A stretch of DNA of 21,791 nt from contig JAEMRY010000001.1 in the NCBI GenBank assembly GCA_016463105.1, positions 47,671 through 69,461 on the forward strand, read 5' to 3'. Under the pieces are notes generated by a model that searched no databases, was not told the DNA's origin, and saw only the letters and a list, made by a program, of their open reading frames with translations. Positions 8,128 through 16,900 of this stretch are shown here, in pieces (within the stretch, counting starts at the first letter, position 1; each line of letters starts with the position of its first letter). The translations under genes were made by a program, and so were the position numbers. Source of the stretch: Ilumatobacteraceae bacterium. GTDB taxonomy: Bacteria > Actinomycetota > Acidimicrobiia > Acidimicrobiales > Ilumatobacteraceae.

Positions 8128-8219
8128 GACTTGAAAGACTACATAGATAATCCGCTTATCTATTAACTCAGATACATTGGCGCGACGCAAATTGCCTTCA
8201 ATCAACTACCGTTTAAGAC
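8128..8219. promoter_or_regulatory. divergent control region between npdG and inhA/fabI
   Basis: This 92-bp non-coding stretch separates two operons that run away from each other, so promoters for both must lie in or near it. It is AT-rich in its left half. Possible boxes are TTGAAA at 8131-8136 with TTATCT at 8156-8161 (a long 19-bp spacer) for the rightward operon, and TTGCGT (minus strand, 8190-8185) with an AT-rich segment near 8166-8161 for the leftward one. These boxes are weak guesses. The clear signal in the region is the inverted repeat listed separately. No Shine-Dalgarno stands out before either start. Confidence 0.6.
8143..8163. promoter_or_regulatory. perfect inverted repeat, candidate operator
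   Basis: Arms ATAGATAA (8143-8150) and TTATCTAT (8156-8163) are exact reverse complements around a 5-base centre, TCCGC. This is the shape of a site for a dimeric repressor of the TetR, MarR or GntR kind. It lies 20 bp before the ATG of npdG and 56 bp before that of inhA/fabI, overlapping the possible promoter boxes. One regulator could therefore control both operons. No matching regulator gene is adjacent. A stem of eight pairs, mostly A-T, with no following T run does not look like a terminator. Confidence 0.5.
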
Positions 8220-8987
8220 ATGGGAATTCTTGAAGGAAAAAATATCGTCATAACCGGCGTGCTGACCGAAGCTTCACTTGCTTTCGGAGTCGCCCAACTC
8301 GCTCAACAACAAGGTGCCAATATTGTGTTGACAGGTGCGGGTCGCGGACTCTCAATTACTCAACGAACCGCCCGCAAACTATCCAAGCCAGTCACAGTTG
8401 TTGAATTTGATGTCACTGTTGATGCACATGTCGAAAGTGCTCGTGACGAAGTAAAACAACATCTAGGTCACGTAGACGGAGTTCTGCACTCGATCGGTTT
8501 TGCACCAGCAACTTGTCTTGGTGACGATTTTATGGCTGCAAGTTGGGCAGATGTTGCCGTAGCGATGCAGATCTCTGCCTATTCGCTTAAGACACTCGCT
8601 GAATCTTTTGTTCCGCTGATGACCAACGGCGGTTCAATTGTCGGTCTCGATTTTGACAACACAGTCGCTTGGCCTGCTTACAACTGGATGGGTGTTGCCA
8701 AGTCTGCCCTTGAGAGCACGAATCGATATCTGGCTAAAGCACTTGGTGCAAAACAAATTCGTTGCAATCTGATTGCTGCAGGACCAATTCGCACGATGGC
8801 TGCAAAGTCAATTCCAACTTTTGGCTCGTTCGAAGATATTTGGGGCGAACGCGCACCACTGGGTTGGGACGTCAACGATTCGTCTAGCGTTGCAAAAAGT
8901 TGTGTCGCGATGTTAAGCGATTGGTTTCCCGCGACTACTGGAGAAATAGTTCATGTGGATGGTGGCTTCCACGCAATGGGCGCCTAG
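8220..8987 (+). CDS. fabI: enoyl-[acyl-carrier-protein] reductase, InhA-like
   Basis: A 255-residue short-chain dehydrogenase/reductase that reduces enoyl-ACP in the last step of each fatty-acid elongation cycle. Seen: N-terminal Rossmann strand GKNIVITGVLTEASLAFGVA with the FabI-type spacing, SIGFAP at 91-96 (InhA SIGF), GLDFD at 142-146, catalytic Y154 and K161 in YNWMGVAKSALES (Y-x6-K, the enoyl-reductase spacing), and AAGPIRTMA at 186-194. The GLDFD...YNWM...AAGPIRT pattern is closest to mycobacterial InhA, with F145, Y154 and K161 matching its F149, Y158 and K165. The start is ATG 8220. It is first of a three-gene rightward operon; the next gene starts immediately after its TAG. Confidence 0.92.
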   Translation: MGILEGKNIVITGVLTEASLAFGVAQLAQQQGANIVLTGAGRGLSITQRTARKLSKPVTVVEFDVTVDAHVESARDEVKQHLGHVDGVLHSIGFAPATCLGDDFMAASWADVAVAMQISAYSLKTLAESFVPLMTNGGSIVGLDFDNTVAWPAYNWMGVAKSALESTNRYLAKALGAKQIRCNLIAAGPIRTMAAKSIPTFGSFEDIWGERAPLGWDVNDSSSVAKSCVAMLSDWFPATTGEIVHVDGGFHAMGA

Positions 8988-10592
8988 TTGAAAACGTTTT
9001 CAAGTCTTAAGAGACTTTTTGCGGGCGTGATCGCCTATTTAATATTATTTTCTTTTTTTCCTAGTGCCGTCAACGCCCAAAGCACACAAAGCACACAAAG
9101 CACGCAAAGCACAAGCGAGCCGATAGTAAACGCACAAGTTGAAGCACTTGGGGTTGATGTTGGTTATGCGGCGCAATGGGGTCTGCAATTCATACATGCC
9201 AACGAAGTTTGGGCGATCTCTAGTGGGACAGGTGTAGTAGTCGCTGTAATTGACTCAGGTTCTGGGCCAAACCCAGATCTGAATTCAAATATTCTTCCTG
9301 GTCGCGCGATCATTCGAGGTCGCTACATCGAATCGGCTTTAGATGTTGACCCAATCGGACATGGAACTCATGTCGCCGGAATAATCGCAGCACAAAACAA
9401 CAACGACATTGGCGTCGCAGGGGTTGCTCCCAACGCGAAAATTCTTCCGATTCGAATTTTGGATGCTGCTGGAGATGGGTCGGCAAGTGACCTTGCGATC
9501 GCTATTAGATACGCAGTAGATCAAGGTGTGCGCGTCATCAATCTTTCGCTTGGTGGCGCTCAAGAGTTAACTTCTCTGGTTACTGCTCTTCAGTACGCTG
9601 CCGATCGAAATGTTTTAGTAGTTGCTGCCGCAGGCAATGGTGGACCAAGTTCGACAGTCACATACCCCGCCGGTGATGACCTAACGCTCGCCGTGACTGC
9701 GATTGACCAATTGCTCAATGCTCCGTCATTTACACAACGCGGATCATATATTGACATCACTGCTCCGGGTGTGTCTATTTGTTCAACCACTCGTGACACC
9801 ACGATTGTGGATCCTTCACGCAGATGCGCCGGAGCCAGCGAACCATACATAACGATGAGCGGCACTTCAATGGCCGCGGCTTTCGTATCTGGCGTCGCCG
9901 CACTAATAATTTCTGCGCAACCTGCATTAACCGCAATTCAAGTTCGCGAAGTGATCTTGGCCACTGCCACCGACATCGGTGAACTTGGACGCGATGCAAC
10001 TTTTGGTGCTGGTCTGATCAATGCTTACGCAATTTTTCAAGCACTCGGCTATTTTGCTACAACCGTCGTCTTTCCAACAGTTTCGTCATTAGGCCAAGTG
10101 GGCGTCGAAAGTATCGGTTCGCTTGCACAATTGCCGACCACGGAAAGACTGCAATGGTTTCGTTGCGATAAACCGGGCGAAGCAACACTTGTCATTCCTG
10201 AAGGCTGCGAGTCAATCGCTCAGTCACAAAAGATTAATTACACTCCAGAACGAGACGACATTGGATTTTTTCTCAGATTCACAAGTCTTGTACCAGTTAA
10301 CGGCGTACCCGAGATTCGATTTTCTGCGACTACACCCCGAGTCACTGGTGTTTGGTCGAGGCTGACAGCAATCGAAATTGGTAGCAAAATTTCTTTGACG
10401 AAACTTATCCAAACGGCATCTAACGGCACTAGCAGTGCTCGAAAAATTTCTGGACCTTGCAGAATTATAAAAGAAAAAATTTTAGTAGCCGAAGCGACTG
10501 GTACATGCGTTCTACGTCTCGTCGTTACGGCCAAGAAACCTTTTAGCCGACTTACGACACTCGCAAATATTCTTATACTTCCAAAAATATAA
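8988..10592 (+). CDS. secreted subtilisin-like serine protease (S8 family)
   Basis: A 534-residue exported protease. The TTG at 8988 is the only start that keeps the signal peptide: K2-R9 basic part, hydrophobic core about 10-24, and cleavage expected after VNA (A30). The mature protein opens with four QST repeats. The peptidase domain (about 60-350) has the full triad: D89 in VVAVIDSGSG, H125 in GHGTHVAG and S294 in SGTSMAAAF, with oxyanion N217 in AAGNGG. The C-terminal 180 residues look like beta-rich modules: one with WFRCD...C...Y..ERDDIGFFLR and one with GPCRI...GTCVLRLVV, both reminiscent of actinobacterial surface-protein repeats. No C-terminal anchor is seen, so it is probably released or loosely bound. 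Substrate unknown. The start touches the fabI TAG. Confidence 0.9.
   Translation: MKTFSSLKRLFAGVIAYLILFSFFPSAVNAQSTQSTQSTQSTSEPIVNAQVEALGVDVGYAAQWGLQFIHANEVWAISSGTGVVVAVIDSGSGPNPDLNSNILPGRAIIRGRYIESALDVDPIGHGTHVAGIIAAQNNNDIGVAGVAPNAKILPIRILDAAGDGSASDLAIAIRYAVDQGVRVINLSLGGAQELTSLVTALQYAADRNVLVVAAAGNGGPSSTVTYPAGDDLTLAVTAIDQLLNAPSFTQRGSYIDITAPGVSICSTTRDTTIVDPSRRCAGASEPYITMSGTSMAAAFVSGVAALIISAQPALTAIQVREVILATATDIGELGRDATFGAGLINAYAIFQALGYFATTVVFPTVSSLGQVGVESIGSLAQLPTTERLQWFRCDKPGEATLVIPEGCESIAQSQKINYTPERDDIGFFLRFTSLVPVNGVPEIRFSATTPRVTGVWSRLTAIEIGSKISLTKLIQTASNGTSSARKISGPCRIIKEKILVAEATGTCVLRLVVTAKKPFSRLTTLANILILPKI
9078..9113 (+). repeat. four tandem 9-bp units encoding (QST)4
   Basis: The unit CAAAGCACA occurs four times head to tail (9078, 9087, 9096, 9105); the third copy ends in G instead of A. 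It encodes Gln-Ser-Thr four times at residues 31-42 of the protease, exactly at the start of the predicted mature chain. Gain or loss of units would stay in frame and only alter linker length. Near-identical copies suggest recent slippage expansion. Confidence 0.9.
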
Positions 10593-10603
10593 GAAACCAA
10601 AAA

Positions 10604-12598
10604 ATGTCTAACCGTCTTGCAAATGAAACAAGTCCGTATCTACGACAGCATCAAGACAACCCTGTTGATTGGTTCAGTTGGGGGCAAGAAGCTTTTGACC
10701 TAGCCAGAGAACGCAATGTGCCGATATTGCTTTCTGTTGGATACTCAGCCTGTCATTGGTGCCATGTGATGGCCCACGAATGTTTCGAAGATCTTGAAAC
10801 TGCAAACTTAATGAACCGACTTTTTGTCAATATAAAAGTTGACCGCGAAGAGCGACCAGATATTGACGCTCTATACATGGACGCGGTGCAGGCGATGTCG
10901 AGTCGCGGCGGCTGGCCGATGACTGTGTTTATGACTCCAGACGGTCACCCGTTTTTTGGCGGAACATATTTTCCGAAACCCTCATTTACTCAGTTAATGA
11001 ATGCAATCAATGATGCATGGCATAACCGCCGAGACGACATTGACAACAACATTGCTGCTTTAGTCGAATCACTTGGACGCACTGCGCAAATAGCACCTGA
11101 TGAATCTTTGCCAACGATTGATCTGTTTCATCGTGCAGTCAGTGATCTCAGTAAATCATTTGATGCACAGTGGGGCGGATTTGGTGGTGCACCGAAGTTT
11201 CCAAGCACGATGAGCCTTGACCTGCTCATAAGAAGTTATCTAAACGATGCCAGCGAGACGGTGGGCAACATTGTCACAACAACGCTGGACGCTATGGCTT
11301 CGGGCGGAATGTACGACCATCTTGGTGGTGGCTTTTCGCGATACAGCGTTGATGAAAAGTGGCTGGTGCCGCACTTTGAAAAAATGCTCTACGACCAAGC
11401 ACTATTAGTTCGGGTTTACACGCATGCCGCCGTTGTCTTTAATCAGCCAAAATGGCAACAAATAGTTGAAGAAACTGTTGAATACATATTGCGCGATTTG
11501 CGACATTCGCAGGGTGGATTTTTCAGCGCACAAGATGCTGACTCTTTAGATGACCTTGGACATTCACATGAAGGTCATTTTTATGTATTTACTCCAGCCG
11601 AAATTCGCGCAATACTTCCAGAAGAACTTGTGGATACTGCGCTTCAATGGTACGAAATTAGCGACACGGGAAATTTTGAAGGTTCAAATATTCTGACGCG
11701 ACTCAATAATCGCGGAGAATTTAAGCGCACTAGAGAAGTTGATGACATTCGTTCACGACTATTGACAGCGCGATCAAAACGCACCTGGCCATTACTTGAC
11801 GACAAAGTATTGACCGAATGGAACGCAATGATGACAGCCTCGCTCGTCGAGGCAGCGGTTTTATTTGATCGCAGTGATTGGTTGGACGCAGCCCGTAAAA
11901 ATGGCGAGTTTATGTTGCGAGAATTACGCGATGACACTGGCAACTGGTTTCGTAGTTGGCAAGAATCAGGTCAACCTCAAGCACGGCACCGAGCACTTGC
12001 CGCCGATCTCGCAAACCTGATTGATGCCTTCACTCGCCTAGGTGAAGCCACGGGCAAATCTTCTTGGATCACTCACGCTCGCGAAGTTGCCGACCAGTTG
12101 CTTGAGAATTACTGGGACGAAACAAATTTTGGTTTGTTTACAATCGCCAATGACGCCGAACAATTAATTGTCCGTCAAAAAGACCTAATCGACAACGCCA
12201 CACCTTCTGCCAACTCAACTGCTGCCCTAGCCCTAATGCGTCTTGCTGCATTGACTGGCGACGCAAAATATGAAACTGCTGCGCTAAATATATTGCGGCT
12301 ATTCACAAGAATCACCGCAAGTGCTCCTAGTGCATTTGGCAATTTGCTAAGCGCTGTGCATCTGCAAAGTGCTGGCATCACAGAGATCGTGATAACTGGT
12401 TCTCGAACAGACCTCTTGGGTCATGTACAGAAACGTTGGCTACCAACCGCAGTAGTTGCATGGGGCGAACAATACGATTCGCCAATTTGGGCAGATCGTC
12501 CACAAGGTTTTGCGTTTGTCTGTCAGAACTACACATGTGCCGCACCAGCCGGCACAATTGACGAACTGAACGCGGCTTTTCGCTCAGCGTTAAATTAA
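10604..12598 (+). CDS. thioredoxin-domain protein, DUF255 / YyaL-SPATA20 family
   Basis: The 664-residue product matches the YyaL/SPATA20 family end to end. The N-terminal thioredoxin-like DUF255 domain starts NRLANETSPYLRQHQDNPVDW and has the CHWC pair C50/C53 in SACHWCHVMAHE, then DREERPD, GGWPMTVFMTPDG and GGTYFP. From about residue 190 a glycoside-hydrolase-like alpha/alpha barrel follows (GGFGGAPKFP, YDHLGGGFSRYSVD, WLVPHFEKMLYDQA, DDKVLTEWNAMM). The biochemical role of the family is not settled; redox or sugar-epimerase-like activity has been proposed from the fold. It starts at ATG 10604, 11 bp after the protease stop, and ends four bp from the converging nitroreductase stop. No signal peptide is visible. 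Confidence 0.92.
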   Translation: MSNRLANETSPYLRQHQDNPVDWFSWGQEAFDLARERNVPILLSVGYSACHWCHVMAHECFEDLETANLMNRLFVNIKVDREERPDIDALYMDAVQAMSSRGGWPMTVFMTPDGHPFFGGTYFPKPSFTQLMNAINDAWHNRRDDIDNNIAALVESLGRTAQIAPDESLPTIDLFHRAVSDLSKSFDAQWGGFGGAPKFPSTMSLDLLIRSYLNDASETVGNIVTTTLDAMASGGMYDHLGGGFSRYSVDEKWLVPHFEKMLYDQALLVRVYTHAAVVFNQPKWQQIVEETVEYILRDLRHSQGGFFSAQDADSLDDLGHSHEGHFYVFTPAEIRAILPEELVDTALQWYEISDTGNFEGSNILTRLNNRGEFKRTREVDDIRSRLLTARSKRTWPLLDDKVLTEWNAMMTASLVEAAVLFDRSDWLDAARKNGEFMLRELRDDTGNWFRSWQESGQPQARHRALAADLANLIDAFTRLGEATGKSSWITHAREVADQLLENYWDETNFGLFTIANDAEQLIVRQKDLIDNATPSANSTAALALMRLAALTGDAKYETAALNILRLFTRITASAPSAFGNLLSAVHLQSAGITEIVITGSRTDLLGHVQKRWLPTAVVAWGEQYDSPIWADRPQGFAFVCQNYTCAAPAGTIDELNAAFRSALN

Positions 12599-12602
12599 AT
12601 CT

Positions 12603-13208
12603 TCACCATTTGTTTAAATGCATTATCTGACTTGGTTTGCGACGTGCACGTTTTGCACTAACACCGTGATCGGTTGAATTTTGTTTTAGTGGCCAGCCCA
12701 TGGCAACCGCACCGATCAATTGTAAATCTTTTGGAACGTTCAGCAGTTCGCGCAACTCAGCCTCACCCGAAAATACTCCGAAAAATAAAGCGCCGAGTCC
12801 AACATCATGGGCGGCTAACAGCAACGACATCGTGGCGAATGATGCATCAACTGTCCAATACGGCGTTGGCCAACTTTCTTCACTTTCACCAAGACCAGTT
12901 GAAGATTTGTCTGCTTGGCTGTAACGCTCGAGATATGCGTCTGCATCGGCAAAGACCAAACCAATTATCGGTGCATCAAGAAGATGTTTCCATCTAAACG
13001 AAGAACGCTTCGCGACAGGCAATGTCGTATCCCAAAACTTTGAAGTCTGCGAATCTTGCAACACCAAAAAATGCCAGCCTTGGGTTTTGCCGGCCGACGG
13101 GGCACGCGAAGCAAGTTCAACTATTCGTTCAAGCAAATCTGGCGCAACAGGATCAGTACGAAATGATCGCACCATTTTGCGGGAGCGAACGCAGTCCGCA
13201 AACTGCAT
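12603..13208 (-). CDS. nitroreductase-family FMN oxidoreductase
   Basis: A 201-residue nitroreductase-fold protein. Visible family marks are the N-terminal SRKMVRSFRTDPV (the SxRxxR-F phosphate-contact segment of FMN binding), ELASRAPSAGKTQGWHFLVL, the central helix ASFATMSLLLAAHDVGLGALFFGVF, and the late LIGAVAMGWP strand. Members use FMN with NAD(P)H, or in actinobacteria sometimes other deazaflavins, to reduce a range of substrates; the substrate here cannot be read. The start is ATG 13208, ten bp after the stop of the unknown gene upstream, so it is probably the last gene of the dnaE operon. Confidence 0.85.
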   Translation of the reverse strand: MQFADCVRSRKMVRSFRTDPVAPDLLERIVELASRAPSAGKTQGWHFLVLQDSQTSKFWDTTLPVAKRSSFRWKHLLDAPIIGLVFADADAYLERYSQADKSSTGLGESEESWPTPYWTVDASFATMSLLLAAHDVGLGALFFGVFSGEAELRELLNVPKDLQLIGAVAMGWPLKQNSTDHGVSAKRARRKPSQIMHLNKW

Positions 13209-13218
13209 AACAAAGGTC

Positions 13219-13875
13219 TTAGTGTTTGCCGAGCTTCAGAAGATTTTCGGTCATTGTCCAGCCGTGCACAACTAACACACCTGCTTTCTTTGCCGAAACA
13301 GTCTTAAACATTGCATTGATATCGGCTGGTGCCTTGCCTGGTTTAAGCGATTTGAAATCCATGAAACCACTTTGTCCATTGCTCTTTATTACAAATGATT
13401 GTTCGTCGTAGGTTGATTCGCACCCAAAACGACGAGCCAGACGACGACCCCAGGCTCGCTCTTCGCCGACTGCTCTGTGATCTGGTCGCGGGATCATTTC
13501 AGTCAAAGATTTAAATGCTTCAAGCGCATCTGAGTCAACAAATCGAGAACCGACAACGACATCTTCGTCAGGGAACGCCATCAGTGCACGATGGTATGCC
13601 TCACTCATTAGACCTTTAAGAATTTGATCGCGCTTCGAAGTGCCCTTGACGCTGAGCATGCCTAGCAAAACGCACGGAGTGCCGCCAATACGTTCGAGAG
13701 TTGAGAACATGAAACCCTGCAATTTGTCATCAAGTCGAGCGCTCGCGAAAAGTACCCAGTCTTCTTTGGCTTTAGATATTGCTCCAATGCCAAACGACCC
13801 GCCCATCGAAGCAAGTTCATCAAGGTCTGTATCCATAAGTGCCGAGGCATCTTTGGTCTTGACAACAAGCGACAT
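13219..13875 (-). CDS. unknown protein, possibly GNAT-like fold
   Basis: I do not recognise the family by name. The ATG at 13875 is chosen because AGAGG lies just upstream of it; the frame continues to a TTG at 13926 without a Shine-Dalgarno. The product has 218 residues with no signal peptide or membrane segment. The middle part (about 40-112) reads as WVLFASARLDDKLQGFMFSTL, then PCVLLGMLSV, a basic turn KGTSKRDQ, a long helix with LMSEAYHRAL and a strand VVVGSRF. That order resembles the strand, phosphate loop and helix of GNAT acetyltransferases, but there is no clean Q/RxxGxG/A motif, so this is only a fold guess. A later RRLARRFGCES segment is basic. It lies between dnaE and the nitroreductase, in the same direction. 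Confidence 0.65.
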   Translation of the reverse strand: MSLVVKTKDASALMDTDLDELASMGGSFGIGAISKAKEDWVLFASARLDDKLQGFMFSTLERIGGTPCVLLGMLSVKGTSKRDQILKGLMSEAYHRALMAFPDEDVVVGSRFVDSDALEAFKSLTEMIPRPDHRAVGEERAWGRRLARRFGCESTYDEQSFVIKSNGQSGFMDFKSLKPGKAPADINAMFKTVSAKKAGVLVVHGWTMTENLLKLGKH

Positions 13876-13923
13876 AGCACCTCTATTCTGCCAGCAAAAA
13901 ACCTGAATTCCGATGGTGCGACT

Positions 13924-13946
13924 CAATTAGTCAATAAACAATTAGT
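13924..13946. repeat. 8-bp direct repeat at the dnaE 3' end
   Basis: CAATTAGT occurs at 13924-13931 and again at 13939-13946, a 15-bp period, the second copy touching the dnaE stop codon. It lies in the 70-bp gap before the unknown gene. It could be a paired regulator site or just AT-rich coincidence. Confidence 0.3.
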
Positions 13947-16900
13947 TAACCAATATAAACACGGTCTCCGTAAGAAGCACGAAGAGCACCCATAGCTCGA
14001 TCAATATCAACATTGAACTCAGAAGCAAGACGTAAAGCCTTGCCCTCTGGCATATGCAATTGGACTGGTGTATGTCCGGTGTGCTCGCGCAGCAACTCTT
14101 GCAATGCATTTATATCTTCTTGTGACAGAGAGCTACCTGCTAGTTCAATATGCAGACTCATATCACTTGCACGCATCGGTTCAACGATCATAATTTCTTG
14201 GGCATTGAAAGTAATCAACGAATCATCGCGGCGATCAAGTCGACCCCGAACAATCACGATCCTGTCTTCTTCGATCAAATGTCCAAATTTTTCGTAGGTT
14301 TTTGGAAACACAGTAACTTCTATCGAGCCTTGCAGGTCTTCAATTTTCACAATCGCCATCTGCGCGCCTTTGCGTGTGAACTTTCTGTCGACAGACGTAA
14401 TAACCCCACCCAATTTCAAAAAAGAACCATCCGGCTTTTCTTCGAGATCTGCCAGCGAACATTCAACACGACGACGAAGCTGCCCCTCTACACCACGAAG
14501 TGGATGATCAGAGACGTACAACCCGAGCATCTCGCGCTCAATTTTGAGTTGCTCTGACTTCTCATAATTTATTTGTGGTATTTCTATTCGCTCAGAAAAA
14601 CCAGAGCCTGAGTCACCACTGTCACCAAACAAACTCATCACACCTTGGTCGCGCTCACGACGCCGCTGAAGGGTATTTTCGATGATTGGTTCGAAAACTG
14701 CGAGAAGACCTTTGCGTGGATGCCCCAGCGAATCAAATGCACCAGCTTTGATCAGCGACTCAACCGTGCGCTTATTGAGCGTAGAAACAGGCGCGCGATC
14801 TGCAAAGTCATAAAAAGATGTGAATGGACTGTTATTTTTACGGTAGTCAACCAAAATAGTTATCAGTGCCTCACCAACGTTGCGAATCGCCGACAATCCA
14901 AAACTAATTATTCGCTGTTCACCATCAATCACCGGAACAAAGTCGACGCCAGATGTATTTATGTCGGGTGTTCGCACGACAATGTCGCTGGCACGAGCAT
15001 CTGCAAGAAACACTGCGGCACGCTCATAGTTGGCTTTAACACTTGTCAATAGACATGCGATGTATTCGACCGGAAAGTGCGCTTTTAGATATGCCGTTTG
15101 ATATGAAATAAAGCCATAACCATACGCATGACTTTTACCAAATGCGTAGTCGGCGAAATGCTCAATTGAATCGAAAAGTTTTTCGCCCAACACCGCACCG
15201 TAACCCTTAGCAACGCAACCACTTTCAAAACTCTCGCGCTGCTTTGCCATATCTTCACGATTCTTTTTGCCGCAGGCTTTGCGCAAGTCGTCTGCTTTTT
15301 CAAGGCTGTAGCCCGCAAATTTTTGTGCAACACGCATCATGCTCTCTTGATAGATCATCAACCCGTAGGTGTCCCCCAGCAGTTCTTGAGCATCGGGGTG
15401 AAACAGTTCAGGTTGCTTTCGACCATTCTTGAAGTCGGCAAAATCATTGTGCATGTTTGCGCCCATTGGCCCAGGTCGATAAAGCGCAACGATCGCCGCG
15501 AGATCATCGATCGTGTTGGGTACCAGACTGCGAACAAGTGCGCGAATGTTGGTCGACTCAAGTTGAAAAACGCCGATGGTATCGCCCCGTCGCAACAACT
15601 CGTAGGTTTTCTCGTCATCAAACGAGACCTTGTCGATATCGAAATTTGGATCGCGTAACTCTTGAATCATTTTGTTCGTATCTGTAATTACGTCTAAGTT
15701 GCGCAGTCCAAGAATGTCTATCTTCAATAGTCCAAGTTCTTCAACAGCATGCATTTCATATTGCGTAACGATTGGCGCGAGTTCGGCGTCTTGCCCTGAT
15801 TCGGCTTTGCGTTGAATTGGCAAATATTGCGTGAGTTTTTCTTTCGTAATCACAACGGCAGCAGCGTGAATACCGACATTGCGCTTGAGGCCTTCAAGAC
15901 CACGAGCCACGTCGATTACCCGTTTAACATCTGCGTCTAAGTCATAAAGTCCGCGTAACTCGGCAGCGGCTTTATATCCGGCTTCGTGCTTTTCGTCCTG
16001 CTCAAAGCAATATTTAAGTGGTGTATCGCGACCCATCACAACTGGTGGCATCAACTTTGCAATTTTGTCGCCCAACCCATAAGGAAGCCCGAGCACGCGT
16101 GCGGCGTCACGTACCGAGTTGCGTGCTTTGATCGTGCCGAAAGTAATGATTTGAGCAACATGATCTCGGCCGTATTTCAAAGATGCGTACCTGATCATCT
16201 CGTCTCGATATCGCGAGTCAAAGTCCATATCGATGTCGGGCATACTTCGGCGACCAGGATTCAAGAACCGTTCAAACAACAAGTCGTAACGAATCGGGTC
16301 AAGATCGGTAATTCGCAGTGAATACGCAACAGCACAACCAGCAGCAGAACCACGACCTGGACCAACGCGAATTGATTTTTCACGGGCGTATCGCACAAGA
16401 TCCCAAACGATCAAAAAGTAAGAACTGAAACCCATTGTTTTGATTGTCAATAATTCATAGGCAATTCGTTCGACAACTTGAGTTGGAATCTTCTCGCCCC
16501 AACGCTCTTGAGCCCCGAGCCAGGTCAAATGCTCAAGATAGGCATGGTCACTTTCGAAACCTTCCGGAATTGGAAAGTCTGGAAGCACTGGCACTCCAAA
16601 TTGAATATCAACTTTTGCTCGTTCAGCAATCCATAAAGTGTTGTCGCACGCAGTCGGCTGTTCACGAAACAGCCAACGCATCTCTTTTGCCGATTTCAAA
16701 TAATGTTCTTGCCCCTCGAATTTTAAACGATTCTGGTCGGCGATGGTACTGCCAGTTTGCACACACAATAAAGCGTCATGCGAGTGGCTGTCTTCGCGAT
16801 GCGTGTAATGACAATCATTTGTTGCGAGTAATGGCGCACCAATTTTTTTGCCAATCTCAATCAACTTTGGATTCGTCTCGATCTGCAACGGAATTCCGTG

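Noticed and set aside
12569..12625. Intrinsic terminator between the converging DUF255 and nitroreductase genes
   Set aside because: AACGC...GCGTT at 12569-12591 has short arms, a 13-base loop and no T run on either strand.
13876..13926. A longer form of the unknown gene starting at TTG 13926
   Set aside because: There is no Shine-Dalgarno before it, while ATG 13875 is preceded by AGAGG and begins a better-looking N-terminus.
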